Assembly (NCBI GenBank): GCA_003135255.1
Contig: PLAX01000158.1
Location: 2,068 to 10,936 of the forward strand
Length of the DNA: 8,869 nt
Source of the DNA: Candidatus Dormiibacterota bacterium
GTDB taxonomy: Bacteria > Chloroflexota > Dormibacteria > Aeolococcales > Aeolococcaceae
Direction: 5' to 3'
Positions 1 through 5,317 of the stretch are shown here, piece by piece. Below the pieces are notes generated by a model. It did not search any database. It was not told the DNA's origin and was given only the letters and a program-made list of their open reading frames with translations. Numbering within the stretch: position 1 is the first letter of the stretch; every line of letters starts with the position of its first letter. The position numbers and the translations under genes were made by a program.

Positions 1-644
1 TCGACGCTCGTGAGGTCCGCCCGCCAGACCAGGCGGTTGTAGTCCTGCCACCATGGGTCGCAGGTGATCAGGGTCAGCTCCTGGCCGCCGGTGGGGACCA
101 GCTGAGTGACAGCGCTCGGTGCGAGGTCCCAGTGCTGCGTGATCGTGTACACGTAGGTCTGGCAACTGCGGTCCTGGATCGTGACCGTCTCGCCCACCGC
201 GAGCTGGTCGATGTTCTGGTAGTCGGGCTCACGGTGAAAGGCGATGATCACGTTGCCCTTTCCGCCTGGCGCCGGGCTGCCATACCAGTGCACCATCGAG
301 CGGTCGTCGAGCTTGGTCCAGTCGCCGTCCACCGTCACCCCGACGTATGCATACTGAGGCAGGCCGGTGAACTCGACGAGGGCATAGGCGTCCGAATCGC
401 TTCCCCCGCCGCCGCAGGTGGTGGTGGCCGTCCCGGTGGTCGGCGTGTCGGCCGGCGAGGCGCTGCTCGATGCCGACCCGGCGAGCCAGCTGTTCACCGC
501 ATTGACATCGTTCTGTCCGCGCGCGGTCACCGCCTGCTGCACTTTCGCCTGCTGGAGCAGACCGTGCACGGTGATGCCGACCCCGGCCAGGACGAGCAGA
601 CAACCCACCACGAGGGCGAGGCGCCGGCCCCGGAAACGCCACAT
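1..644 (-). CDS. Sortase, membrane-anchored, partial (C-terminal end cut by window edge)
   Basis: Sortases are membrane transpeptidases that cleave a C-terminal sorting signal and join the protein to the cell wall or to a pilus subunit. The visible 214 residues show a basic N-terminus (MWRFRGRR), one transmembrane helix at about 9-30, a Ser/Thr/Gly-rich stalk at about 55-85, then the catalytic barrel. The catalytic triad is readable: His137 in NVIIAFHREP, Cys195 in TLITC, and Arg208 in LVWRADL. The Cys-to-Arg spacing of 13 matches that of SrtA. Where many sortases have Gly-His this one has Phe-His, so I do not assign a class. ATG at 644 is chosen; an adjacent in-frame GTG at 647 is possible, and no clear Shine-Dalgarno is seen. 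It begins 14-17 bases after the stop of the unknown 406-aa gene, so the two are probably cotranscribed. No LPxTG-like substrate is seen in the window. Confidence 0.88.
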   Translation of the reverse strand, partial: MWRFRGRRLALVVGCLLVLAGVGITVHGLLQQAKVQQAVTARGQNDVNAVNSWLAGSASSSASPADTPTTGTATTTCGGGGSDSDAYALVEFTGLPQYAYVGVTVDGDWTKLDDRSMVHWYGSPAPGGKGNVIIAFHREPDYQNIDQLAVGETVTIQDRSCQTYVYTITQHWDLAPSAVTQLVPTGGQELTLITCDPWWQDYNRLVWRADLTSV

Positions 645-660
645 CACGGCGCCACCGGGA

Positions 661-1881
661 TCAACGTGGCGCGGAGGAGACCATCGCAGCCATCTCGTCC
701 GCAAGCTGGTCCAGGGTGACCGCCATGACGCCGCGGATCACGAGGCCGCGGACCTCGTCGACGAGAATTCCCAGCGGCAGGCGCTGGACGGCCGCATCGT
801 CGATCATGGCCTCCACGCGGGGAGACGAGCGCTGGAGGCGCAGCCGTACCACCTCCTTCAGCGCGCTGGCCATCGAGGCGACGGACGGAGCGGCGTGTGC
901 GCCGTCGTCGCCACCCTCGAACAGCGCGAAGGGGTTGAACGGCTCGGTCTGAGTGGCCGCTGTGCGAGCGTTGGCGGGTGTGAACGGCGCCGCGGCGGGC
1001 GCGGCGGGCGGCTCGGCCCCGGCCTCAGCGCGCCAGAGAGGAGTTGTCGACCAGTCGATGCCGACCCGGATCGGCGGCGCGAGCGTGATCGGAGCAGCTG
1101 CCGGCTTCTCCTGCGCCGCGGCCGGCGGGGCCGGCTCGGGTTCCTTCGGAGGAGGGCTGGCCGCCGGAGCGGGGACCGGCTTCAGCACGGCCGGCGCGGT
1201 GGGCGGCTCGCGGCGGACCCAGATCGTCCCCCGCTTGGTCGCGGCGAGCGGATCCAGCAAACCCGCGGGACCGAGCTCCGGATGGGCCTCGGTGTAGGTG
1301 GCGACCTGGCGTCCGTCGAGGATCAGAGTGACCCCCCGGCCCACCGGCGTGTCCATCTCGACGACGAACAGCCCATCACGGCTGCAGAGGTCGGCCAGCA
1401 GGCCCTTCCAGTCGGTCCACTCGAGCCGGAGGTCCTCGTAGCAGGGGGTGCCCCGATAGAGGGACGGCGCCACCGCCACGACGGCGCGGTCCAGCTGGTA
1501 CGCGCTCATGGTGGCGTCGGTCCATGTCGAGATGAGCTGGAGTGCCTGCTGTCCCTCGAGCCTCTTGCCATCCTCGAAGGCGTACACCTCGAAGATGTTC
1601 GACTCCTTGATCAGGATGACACCCGCCGACCCGGAGCGCCTGCTCACGAGCGCGCCGTCGCCGATCACCGGCTCGAGCGCCTCGATCACGATCGCGGGCG
1701 CCGGGATCCCGTCAAAGAGAGCGGTGCCGCGGGGAAGGATCGGGATCAGATCGTGGGCCCCCGGGGTCCAACCGGCGAACTTGTCCGCCGCGGAGCCGGG
1801 CTCCACCGTGACTCCCTCGCGAGCCAACGTCTCTGGCCTGGGTCCGCCGGTGACGGGGTTGTTGTCGTCCATCGCAGACAT
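661..1881 (-). CDS. Protein of unknown function, 406 aa, with Pro/Ala-rich linker
   Basis: I do not recognise the family. Three parts are visible. Residues about 38-225 form a folded N-terminal region with beta-rich stretches. Residues about 226-335 are a disordered Pro/Ala/Glu linker. Residues about 336-400 are a helical C-terminal segment rich in Leu, Val and Met. Within the N-terminal region two stretches share a pattern: a Gly after a Ser/Arg turn, two strands, then an Asp-Gly turn (EDGKRL near 103, LDGRQV near 188). This suggests a duplicated module, perhaps PATAN/DUF4388-like; that is inference. There is no signal peptide or membrane helix, so it is probably cytoplasmic. ATG at 1881 (MSAMDDNN) is chosen over an upstream ATG because the 40-residue extension is Arg-rich, low in conserved character and overlaps the preceding gene; ATG 1872 is an alternative. 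It sits 31 bases after the oxidoreductase stop and just before the sortase. Confidence 0.8.
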   Translation of the reverse strand: MSAMDDNNPVTGGPRPETLAREGVTVEPGSAADKFAGWTPGAHDLIPILPRGTALFDGIPAPAIVIEALEPVIGDGALVSRRSGSAGVILIKESNIFEVYAFEDGKRLEGQQALQLISTWTDATMSAYQLDRAVVAVAPSLYRGTPCYEDLRLEWTDWKGLLADLCSRDGLFVVEMDTPVGRGVTLILDGRQVATYTEAHPELGPAGLLDPLAATKRGTIWVRREPPTAPAVLKPVPAPAASPPPKEPEPAPPAAAQEKPAAAPITLAPPIRVGIDWSTTPLWRAEAGAEPPAAPAAAPFTPANARTAATQTEPFNPFALFEGGDDGAHAAPSVASMASALKEVVRLRLQRSSPRVEAMIDDAAVQRLPLGILVDEVRGLVIRGVMAVTLDQLADEMAAMVSSAPR

Positions 1882-1912
1882 CGTAGTCTGACCGCCGCGT
1901 TCTACCCCGTAA

Positions 1913-2872
1913 TTACGATCCTGTCGCCAGAGCGCACGAGATGAGCACGATCTTTCCCATCTTGCCACCGGCTTGGAAGCGCGCGTAGGCGTCCGGGGCA
2001 CTCTCCAGGGTAAAGACCTCGCCCACGATCACCCGGAGCTTCCCCGCCTCCACGAGCGGCAGCAGCTCGGCCTCGACCCGCCGCGCGGTGAGGGCCTTCT
2101 CCTCGAGCGAACGGCTGCGGAGGGTCGAGCCCATGACTCGCCCGCGCCGGCCCATCAGCGTGAGCAGGTCCAATGCGACGCGGGCGCCTCCACCAACCCC
2201 GATCACCGCGATCCGGCCTCCGGGGGCGAGCGCGGGCAGGTTGGCCTCGAAGCCGGGCCCGCCCACCAGTTCGAGGACCACGTCATAGGGGCCGTGCGCC
2301 CCCGCCTCCGACGGATCCACGACCTCCGCGCCCAACTCGGCCATCGCGGGGCGGAGGTCGGGCTTTCGGACGCTGGCCACCACCCGGGCGCCGATCGCGA
2401 TCCCGATCTGCACCGCCGCCGTACCCACCCCACCGGCCGCGCCGGTCACCAGCAGGCGCTCCCCACTCTGGAGCTGGCACTGCGAGGCGAGGGCGTCATG
2501 CGCGGTGGTGAAGACCTCCGGGAACCCCCCGGCGGCGGGCCAGTCGAGCGCCGCCGGCGCCGGCATCGCCACGCTCTCGTCGACGATGGCCAGCTCGGCC
2601 TGGGCGCCGCCTCCGACCAGGGACATCACGCGGTCTCCCGGGTGGTGGCGGCTCGACCCCTCCCCGAGGGCCACCACCTCCCCGGCAAGCTCCATCCCCG
2701 GGATGTCGGCGGGCACGCCGGGCGGCGCCGGGTACAGCCCGCGCAACTGCATCATGTCGGCGCCGTTCAGCCCGGCGGCCGCCACGCGCACCAGGAGTTG
2801 ACCCGGGCCGGGCACCGGATCCGGCCGATCCTCGACCGAGATCCTCCCGCCGGCGATGGTGACCGCGCGCAC
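1913..2872 (-). CDS. Zinc-free quinone oxidoreductase-like MDR protein (PIG3/QOR type)
   Basis: This is a medium-chain dehydrogenase/reductase that probably reduces a quinone or enone with NADPH in the cytoplasm; the substrate is unknown. The 319-aa length is usual for the family. An N-terminal GroES-like domain spans about 1-125, with AAGLNGADMMQLRGLYP in the place of the typical N-D substrate motif and IPGMELAGEV following. The Rossmann domain at about 125-260 carries the nucleotide-binding AAGGVG at 145-150. GSTLRSRSLEEKA near 248-260 resembles PIG3-type proteins. The cysteine and histidine ligands of zinc alcohol dehydrogenases are absent. Translation starts at GTG 2872; an in-frame TAG four codons upstream excludes a longer start, and no Shine-Dalgarno is visible, so a leaderless start is possible. 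It lies after the hairpin that follows ssb and 31 bases before the unknown 406-aa gene, and nothing ties it functionally to the secretion genes. Confidence 0.93.
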   Translation of the reverse strand: MRAVTIAGGRISVEDRPDPVPGPGQLLVRVAAAGLNGADMMQLRGLYPAPPGVPADIPGMELAGEVVALGEGSSRHHPGDRVMSLVGGGAQAELAIVDESVAMPAPAALDWPAAGGFPEVFTTAHDALASQCQLQSGERLLVTGAAGGVGTAAVQIGIAIGARVVASVRKPDLRPAMAELGAEVVDPSEAGAHGPYDVVLELVGGPGFEANLPALAPGGRIAVIGVGGGARVALDLLTLMGRRGRVMGSTLRSRSLEEKALTARRVEAELLPLVEAGKLRVIVGEVFTLESAPDAYARFQAGGKMGKIVLISCALATGS

Positions 2873-3012
2873 AGTGTAGGTCTACCGCATTGGCACCACG
2901 GCCCGCTCCACCGCTGACGCTCGCCGTGATGGGCGCGACCTCGGTCTGCTCCTGCGTCTCGCCGCGGACACTCCACACCTGCAGCACACAGGCGGGCCGC
3001 GACGAGAGCTGC

Positions 3013-3047
3013 ACGGCCGGCACCGGTTGGCCACCGGTGCCGGCCGT
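3013..3047 (-). terminator. Perfect 15-bp inverted repeat, likely intrinsic-type terminator after ssb
   Basis: The arms ACGGCCGGCACCGGT (3013-3027) and ACCGGTGCCGGCCGT (3033-3047) pair perfectly around a 5-base loop. The hairpin lies 29 bases past the ssb stop and about 140 bases before the next minus-strand gene. There is no T-tract on either side, as in the U-less hairpins often proposed as terminators in high-GC bacteria. A protein-binding palindrome (it contains ACCGGT) is the alternative. Confidence 0.6.
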
Positions 3048-3076
3048 TGTGACGCTCCGCCTTGGGGCGTGGTCGT

Positions 3077-3469
3077 TCAGCTCGCCACCGGCAGCGCCGC
3101 CCGGGAGGTCTCCTCCGGTTCCTCGGTCGCCAGGTCCTCGCTGGGCCGGCGGGCCGTGAGGAGCTTGACCGATTCGGCCACCACCTCCGTGCTGAAGCGG
3201 CGGAGACCATCGCTGCCGGTGTAGTCGCGGGTGCGCAGCTTGCCCTCGACGTAGACGCGACGTCCCCGGGTGCAATACAGCGCGCAGACCTCCGCGAGCC
3301 GGCCAAAGCAGATGACCGCGTGGTACTCGGTCTCCTCCTGCCGGTTCCCCTCGGAGTCGCGCCAGATGCTGTTGGTGGCGAGACGCATGCGCGTCATCGG
3401 CTTGCCGCTCGATGGCAGGCTCTCCGCGTCCTTGGTCAGATTGCCGATGAGGATCACCCTGTTGACCAT
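3077..3469 (-). CDS. ssb: Single-stranded DNA-binding protein (SSB), short form
   Basis: It binds single-stranded DNA through an OB fold in replication, repair or DNA transfer. The 130-aa product opens with the SSB signature MVNRVILIGNLTKD. It continues with EYHAVICFGRLAEV (about 49-61) and RRVYVEGKLRTRDY (about 70-83), ending the OB fold near residue 105. The tail is only about 25 residues (EDLATEEPEETSRAALPVAS). It lacks the acidic DDDIPF-type tip with which housekeeping SSBs recruit partners, and the long Gly-rich linker is also missing. Three cysteines (54, 62, 66) in the core are unusual. ATG 3469 is chosen because AAGGAGA lies 5 bases upstream and because the protein family begins there; an ATG 39 bases earlier lacks such support. 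Its place behind VirB6-like and CHAP genes suggests a mobile-element or conjugation SSB rather than the chromosomal copy. Confidence 0.95.
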   Translation of the reverse strand: MVNRVILIGNLTKDAESLPSSGKPMTRMRLATNSIWRDSEGNRQEETEYHAVICFGRLAEVCALYCTRGRRVYVEGKLRTRDYTGSDGLRRFSTEVVAESVKLLTARRPSEDLATEEPEETSRAALPVAS

Positions 3470-3474
3470 GTCCG

Positions 3475-3481
3475 TCTCCTT
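3475..3481 (-). promoter_or_regulatory. Ribosome binding site of ssb
   Basis: AAGGAGA on the minus strand, 5 bases before ATG 3469. It decides the start in favour of MVNRVILIGN over the longer reading frame. Confidence 0.8.
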
Positions 3482-3533
3482 GACTGATGGCTGATGCTGG
3501 CTGCCCATTCCGCCGTGCCGGGCAGAGGGGGGT

Positions 3534-4004
3534 TCACGTGGTCATCGCGGCGCCGGCCGGGGGCACGATGTAGCCGTCGATGTCAGAGGTCGCGAACGTC
3601 AGCGACCTGGGCTGGGTGTCCCCCTCCGGCCAGTTCTCGGATGAGAGGGTCACGGTCCCGACGCTCTGATCGACGGCGGTCACGATGCCCACGTGCCCGT
3701 CGTCGGATGCCTTGCCGTTGCGGGTCTGAGCGCCGGCGGCGATGACGGCCACGTCTCCGGGATGCACCGCGACGACGTCGGCGCCGCTGATGGTGGTGAA
3801 GCCGGAGCGGCGCGCGTCGATCAGCCACAGGTCCGCGTTTTCCCAGTCCGACGGGATCCACGGCAGTTGCGAGGCCACATACGCCGTGCACTGGCCGGCG
3901 GGATACCCCGTGCCGCCGCTGGAGGCGGTGGCGGCGCCCCCGAGCGCGCTCAGCCCGATGACGAGCGCCGCGGTGATGGTGGCGATCGCGCGCAGCATAC
4001 TCAT
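3534..4004 (-). CDS. Secreted CHAP-domain peptidoglycan hydrolase
   Basis: CHAP enzymes are cysteine amidases or endopeptidases that cut peptidoglycan. The 156-aa precursor has a signal peptide: a short Arg-containing start, a hydrophobic core at about 6-22 and a likely cleavage near the AATAS at 24-28. The mature protein is nearly only the CHAP domain. The nucleophile is Cys39 in PAGQCTAYVA, the general base His104 in DDGHVGIVTAV, and the third polar residue Glu123 or Asn124 in LSSENW. The W(I)PSDWENADLW stretch is also typical. There is no cell-wall-binding repeat. It starts 6 bases after the stop of the TrbL/VirB6-like gene, so the two are probably translationally coupled. This fits the VirB1-like role of opening the wall for a type IV secretion channel; that role is inferred from position. 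ATG 3998 is an alternative start. Confidence 0.9.
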   Translation of the reverse strand: MSMLRAIATITAALVIGLSALGGAATASSGGTGYPAGQCTAYVASQLPWIPSDWENADLWLIDARRSGFTTISGADVVAVHPGDVAVIAAGAQTRNGKASDDGHVGIVTAVDQSVGTVTLSSENWPEGDTQPRSLTFATSDIDGYIVPPAGAAMTT

Positions 4005-4010
4005 GACCGG

Positions 4011-4910
4011 TCAGATTCCGCGAGCCGGCAGTGGGAGTGGGATGTGGCGTGCCTGATCGGCCAGGCCGCCTCCGATCGCGGCGACGTTCGCCGGAACCCG
4101 GGCTGCCGAGGCCAGGAAACCGGGCACCTTGAGGCTCACCCAGAGCGCCGCCAGCGCGTAGAGGGTCGCGGCCAATCCGCTACCCGTGGCGAGCCCGGTG
4201 ACCGTCGCCACCCGGAGCACCATGACCTGGGCGGCCTGCATGAAGAGGGCGACGACGAACAACCGGCCCCAGGTCCGGGCGTATCCCCTCGTCTCCGGGA
4301 GGATGGTGGCCAGAGCCGCCAGCGGAGCGGTGGCGATCAGCACCTGGAGCACCGCCATCCGGATCACGTACGAGATGGCGAGGAGTGCCACCGTGACCAC
4401 CAGAGCCAGCACCACCACGATCTCGAACAGGTCCTGGGCCAGGCTCGAGCTGGTCAGAGCCGATGTCGAGAGCGGGTCGGTCCACGGCATCGGGTTGCCG
4501 CCGGCCCCGGCGGCGAATCCGGTCAGCGCGTTGTTGAGGTCGATCGCCATCTGCATCAGGCTGAGCGAGGCGTGCATCAGGATCACGCCGACCAGCACCT
4601 TCGGCAGCATGGCCCGGAGGGCGTGCTCGGAATACACGCTGCGCTCCAGAACCGCGCGCAGTGCGATGACGACGACGACGAGAGCCAGCAGCGCGTCTCC
4701 GGCCAGGCTGACGTCGTGGTTCAGGCCGGCGAGCGCGGCGTTGGAGGTCAGCGGCTCGGATCCCGGCCGTGTCACGTCCACCGTGCTGAACAGGTAGCGA
4801 TTGAGCAGCGTGAGGACGTCGTTGCGCCCGCTGGAGGAGAAGTCACTCAGCAGCTGCCCGATGACGCCCCCGAGGCTCGTCGACTGCGCCGCGATCAGCG
4901 CCGTGCCCAC
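4011..4910 (-). CDS. Polytopic membrane protein, TrbL/VirB6-type conjugation/T4SS component
   Basis: VirB6/TrbL proteins form the inner-membrane part of type IV secretion channels. The 299-aa product has about six hydrophobic segments (near 68-87, 103-122, 161-181, 184-204, 216-236 and 244-264) and a periplasm-like N-terminal stretch without a clear signal peptide. The run ISYVIRMAVLQVLIATAPLA followed by ETRGYARTWGRLFVVAL, with a conserved Trp before a hydrophobic helix, is what I associate with TrbL-family proteins of Gram-positive T4SS. The exact family needs a profile search. Translation starts at GTG 4910, preceded at 5 bases by AGGAG that overlaps the stop of the upstream pilin-like gene, so coupling is likely. 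The downstream CHAP gene follows by 6 bases. No VirB4, VirD4 or relaxase gene is in the window. Confidence 0.8.
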   Translation of the reverse strand: MGTALIAAQSTSLGGVIGQLLSDFSSSGRNDVLTLLNRYLFSTVDVTRPGSEPLTSNAALAGLNHDVSLAGDALLALVVVVIALRAVLERSVYSEHALRAMLPKVLVGVILMHASLSLMQMAIDLNNALTGFAAGAGGNPMPWTDPLSTSALTSSSLAQDLFEIVVVLALVVTVALLAISYVIRMAVLQVLIATAPLAALATILPETRGYARTWGRLFVVALFMQAAQVMVLRVATVTGLATGSGLAATLYALAALWVSLKVPGFLASAARVPANVAAIGGGLADQARHIPLPLPARGI

Positions 4911-4915
4911 GCCCG

Positions 4916-4920
4916 CTCCT
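4916..4920 (-). promoter_or_regulatory. Ribosome binding site overlapping upstream stop codon
   Basis: AGGAG on the minus strand lies 5 bases before GTG 4910. Its first base is the last A of the TGA (4922-4920) of the preceding gene, which suggests termination-reinitiation coupling of the two membrane protein genes. Confidence 0.75.
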
Positions 4921-5159
4921 CAGTGCATGCCGTTGGGGATGGTGGCGAGCAACGCGTGGGTGAGCGTCCCGGCGAGCTCCGCCCCGATCGTGCCCATCAC
5001 GATCCGGCCGATCCACCGCTTGGCCTCGTACGCGTTCCGCTGGTCGGCGGCGACGATGCGGTAGACGAAGGCGGTCAGGAGGGCCAGCGTGCCGATGCTG
5101 GCGACGATGCCCTGGGCGAGCGAGACCCAGCTGTTGACGAGCGCGGTCAGCGAATCCAT
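4920..5159 (-). CDS. Small two-helix membrane protein, VirB2/pilin-like (tentative)
   Basis: The 79-aa product has two hydrophobic segments, about 12-36 and 50-74, joined by a charged loop (AADQRNAYEAKRW, about 37-49). It has short ends and no long signal peptide. Size, topology and position directly before a TrbL/VirB6-like gene fit a VirB2/TrbC-type pilin or another small channel subunit, but no diagnostic motif is visible, so the role is inferred from context. ATG 5159 is chosen because GGGAGG (5173-5168) stands 8 bases upstream. A start 27 codons earlier gives an unconserved Arg/Cys-rich extension and would overlap the promoter. It is the first gene after the TTGACG/TAATAT promoter, giving a leader of roughly 70 bases, and its stop is 9 bases before the next start. 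Confidence 0.75.
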   Translation of the reverse strand: MDSLTALVNSWVSLAQGIVASIGTLALLTAFVYRIVAADQRNAYEAKRWIGRIVMGTIGAELAGTLTHALLATIPNGMH

Positions 5160-5167
5160 CCGAGCGG

Positions 5168-5173
5168 CCTCCC
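5168..5173 (-). promoter_or_regulatory. Ribosome binding site of the pilin-like gene
   Basis: GGGAGG on the minus strand, 8 bases before ATG 5159. It supports the short 79-aa reading. Confidence 0.7.
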
Positions 5174-5238
5174 GAATGCGCGTGTGGCAATCGGCCGCCC
5201 CTCCGGCCGCCGGCCGCCGAGAGCAGCCGACGCCGGGC

Positions 5239-5268
5239 ATATTACACAGGTATGTAGTAGTGCGTCAA
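5239..5268 (-). promoter_or_regulatory. Sigma70-type promoter for the leftward T4SS-like operon
   Basis: On the minus strand TTGACG (5268-5263) is followed after 18 bases by TAATAT (5244-5239). Both match the housekeeping consensus closely in an otherwise GC-rich region. The expected start of transcription is near 5232, about 70 bases before ATG 5159. A CCTAGG palindrome (5269-5274) abuts the -35 element. Confidence 0.65.
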
Positions 5269-5280
5269 CCTAGGATAAAG

Positions 5281-5297
5281 ATGCAGCGACAGTGCAT
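5281..5297. promoter_or_regulatory. Inverted repeat ATGCA-N7-TGCAT, possible operator
   Basis: ATGCA (5281-5285) and TGCAT (5293-5297) form a perfect 5-bp inverted repeat just upstream of the proposed -10 of the GH13 gene. A second small repeat, GCAT-N4-ATGC (5294-5305), overlaps it. The position suits a repressor such as the TetR protein encoded in the same operon, but arms this short can arise by chance. Confidence 0.3.
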
Positions 5298-5305
5298 ATA
5301 CATGC

Positions 5306-5311
5306 TACCCT
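5306..5311 (+). promoter_or_regulatory. Possible -10 element for a leaderless GH13 transcript
   Basis: TACCCT matches the TANNNT -10 pattern and lies exactly at -12 to -7 relative to the A of ATG 5318. No Shine-Dalgarno precedes that ATG and no good -35 is visible, so a leaderless mRNA is plausible. Confidence 0.4.
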
Positions 5312-5317
5312 GATCCC

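Noticed and set aside
418..1944. Long plus-strand open frame of 508 codons
   Set aside because: It lies opposite the 406-aa gene and the sortase. Its Arg/His-rich product shows no domain and is a typical antisense shadow in GC-rich DNA.
1973..2917. Plus-strand open frame of 314 codons opposite the quinone-oxidoreductase-like gene
   Set aside because: The minus strand encodes a clear MDR protein here; the plus-strand product is His/Arg-rich without domains.
2873..3012. Possible short minus-strand coding remnant between ssb and the oxidoreductase gene
   Set aside because: One frame is open through this gap, but it has no start with a ribosome binding site and no recognisable motif. The hairpin at 3013-3047 would separate it from ssb.
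3693..5273. Long plus-strand open frame of 526 codons
   Set aside because: It runs antisense through the CHAP, TrbL-like and pilin-like genes, has no recognisable motif and is rich in Gln, His, Asp and Arg as shadows are. The minus-strand frames have signal peptides, membrane helices and catalytic motifs.
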